Shown: positions 62,924 through 64,000 of the stretch, in pieces | How positions within the stretch are numbered: the stretch's first letter is position 1 | How the letters are laid out: each line of letters opens with the position of its first letter | Program-made: the position numbers and the translations under genes | Assembly: GCF_030817655.1 (NCBI RefSeq) | Contig: NZ_JAUSZM010000003.1 | Coordinates: 2,976,001-3,040,000, forward strand | DNA length: 64,000 bases | Direction of reading: 5' to 3' | DNA from: Streptomyces sp. V4I2 | Lineage (GTDB): Bacteria; Actinomycetota; Actinomycetes; Streptomycetales; Streptomycetaceae | Notes under the pieces: generated by a model | Database searches by the model: none | Told to the model about the DNA's origin: nothing | Seen by the model: only the letters and a program-made list of their open reading frames with translations

Positions 62924-63814
62924 GTGAAGAGTCAACAGCCCGGCACCACCTCCGGCACGATGCGCAACCCCGTCGGCGGCCACGTCCCCGTGGCCGGCGG
63001 TCTGCGCTCCGTGGGCCTGTCCTACGCCCATGACCTGAAGGCCGAGACCGTTCAGGTCTTCGTCGCCAACCCGCGCGGCTGGGCCACCCCCGCCGGAAAT
63101 CCGCGGCAGGACGAGGAGTTCCGCCAGGTGTGCGCGGCCGAGTCGATCCCGGCGTACGTGCATGCCCCGTACCTGATCAACTTCGGTTCGCACACCGAGG
63201 CGACCGCGGAGAAGTCGGTCGATTCGCTGCGGCATTCGCTGCGGCGCGGGCGGGACATCGGGGCGCTGGGCGTGGTCGTGCACACCGGCAGCGCGACGGG
63301 CGGGCGGGACCGGTCGGTGGCGCTGAAGCAGGTGCGGGAGTATCTGCTGCCGCTGCTCGACGAGCTCACCCACGACGACGACCCGTTCCTGCTCCTGGAG
63401 TCGACCGCCGGGCAGGGCGCCTCACTGTGCTCGCGGACCTGGGACTTCGGGCCGTACTTCGAGGCGCTGGACGCCCATCCGAAGCTGGGCGTGTGCCTGG
63501 ACACCTGCCACATCTTCGCGGCCGGGCACGACCTGACCGGGCCGGCCGGCATGCACCAGACGCTGGACCTGCTGGTGGACACGGTCGGCGAGGGCCGGCT
63601 GAAGCTGATCCACGCCAACGACTCCAAGGACGTGGTCGGCGCCCACAAGGACCGGCACGAGAACATCGGCGCCGGTCACATCGGCGAGGACCCGTTCCGG
63701 GCGCTGATGACCCACCCCGCGACCGCGGGCGTACCGCTGATCATCGAGACGCCCGGCGGCAAGGAGGGGCACGCGGCGGACGTGGAGCGGCTCAAGAAGC
63801 TGCGGGACGGCTGA
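62924..63814 (+). CDS. nfo: deoxyribonuclease IV (endonuclease IV, AP endonuclease)
   Basis: Encodes 296 residues of a TIM barrel. Metal-ligand motifs include HVPVAGGLR (start), VHAPYLINFGS, VVHTGS, LLLESTAGQG, VCLDTCHIFAAGHD and LIHANDSKD with HENIGAGHIGEDPF. The enzyme cuts at abasic sites in DNA repair. It starts with GTG 62924 shortly after the kinase stop and follows it closely, perhaps cotranscribed. Confidence 0.95.
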   Translation: MKSQQPGTTSGTMRNPVGGHVPVAGGLRSVGLSYAHDLKAETVQVFVANPRGWATPAGNPRQDEEFRQVCAAESIPAYVHAPYLINFGSHTEATAEKSVDSLRHSLRRGRDIGALGVVVHTGSATGGRDRSVALKQVREYLLPLLDELTHDDDPFLLLESTAGQGASLCSRTWDFGPYFEALDAHPKLGVCLDTCHIFAAGHDLTGPAGMHQTLDLLVDTVGEGRLKLIHANDSKDVVGAHKDRHENIGAGHIGEDPFRALMTHPATAGVPLIIETPGGKEGHAADVERLKKLRDG

Positions 63815-63836
63815 CGGCGAGCGATCGGCCGCCGTC
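63813..63836. terminator. short hairpin after nfo
   Basis: GACGGC (63813-63818) and GCCGTC (63831-63836) form a 6-bp stem, overlapping the stop codon, between converging genes. Confidence 0.4.
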
Positions 63837-63851
63837 CGCCACGTCCCTGTC

Positions 63852-64000
63852 TCAGCCCGCCGCCAACGGTGCGGCGGCCAGCGCCAGTCCCGCGCCGAGC
63901 AGCGTCATCGACCACCGCAGCCAGCGGTACTTCGCCGCGAGGATGACGCTGACGTCCTGGAACTGGGTCAGCAGCCAGCGCACCCGGTCGGCGCCCGCCT
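63852..64000 (-). CDS. C-terminal end of a membrane protein, possibly Pycsar-type effector (DUF5706)
   Basis: Only the last 49 codons are in the window. They read RVRWLLTQFQDVSVILAAKY followed by RWLRWSMTLLGAGLALAAAP and end in AG. A helical basic segment followed by one membrane helix at the extreme C-terminus matches the usual end of DUF5706 proteins, which include two-TM effectors of Pycsar anti-phage systems. With so little sequence this is tentative; the rest lies beyond the right edge. No cyclase gene is in the window. Confidence 0.45.
   Translation of the reverse strand, partial: AGADRVRWLLTQFQDVSVILAAKYRWLRWSMTLLGAGLALAAAPLAAG

Overview
This window is about 71% G+C actinobacterial chromosome and almost certainly from a Streptomyces. 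The evidence is the high G+C with strong third-position bias, frequent GTG starts, an actinobacterial division and cell-wall (dcw) cluster with sepF, ylmD/pgeF, yggS and divIVA next to ftsZ, a T-box in front of ileS, and Streptomyces-type families such as the SAV_6107-like HEPN protein and DUF3040. No insertion sequence, prophage, CRISPR array, tRNA or rRNA was seen. It reads as a conserved core-chromosome segment, not a genomic island.

Layout. 1-9.97 kb: a NYN-domain protein cut by the left edge, a 54-residue basic protein, dnaE (minus strand), then a plus-strand run of DUF2252, a membrane protein, a membrane-anchored DsbA-like thioredoxin-fold protein and a Tat-exported PhoD-type phosphatase. 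10-15.7 kb: a dienelactone hydrolase-like protein, an MscS channel, a CPA1 Na+/H+ antiporter, and a minus-strand group GNAT-rluD-lspA. 15.7-17.5 kb: a DksA/TraR zinc-finger protein with a very long Lys/Ala/Thr repeat arm. 17.8-21.3 kb: ileS behind a T-box leader that appears to act by masking the ribosome binding site; the enzyme is a type-2 IleRS with the swapped GxHH motif.

21.4-39.5 kb is the minus-strand division and cell-wall cluster. In transcription order it is rsmH, ftsL, ftsI, murE, murF, mraY, murD, ftsW, murG, ftsQ, ftsZ, pgeF, yggS, sepF, yggT, divIVA. Many neighbours overlap by 4 nt, which suggests translational coupling. A vegetative-type promoter is visible upstream of rsmH, and ftsZ has its own 279-nt regulatory gap. 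Lipid I/II synthesis and export (mur genes, mraY, ftsW), the septal transpeptidase (ftsI), the Z-ring (ftsZ, sepF) and the polar-growth scaffold (divIVA) are therefore encoded together.

39.7-51.6 kb: a beta-carbonic anhydrase; a MoxR-DUF58-transglutaminase operon; DUF3040, a methyltransferase and a HEPN protein on the minus strand; then an export operon of an unusual ABC ATPase, a YhgE/Pip permease and a TetR regulator, led by a promoter that overlaps a long palindromic operator. 52-64 kb: a phytoene-desaturase-like flavoprotein, a two-TM protein with a Tyr/Gln/Gly-rich tail, metF, thiE, an Rv2175c-type DNA-binding protein, a ferredoxin-reductase-like flavoprotein, a TPP riboswitch driving thiO-thiS-thiG, a PASTA Ser/Thr kinase, endonuclease IV, and the 3' end of a membrane protein that may be a Pycsar-type effector.

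All family names come from reading motifs by eye; no database search was run. Start codons were chosen by Shine-Dalgarno match and family N-terminus, so several differ from the longest open frame.
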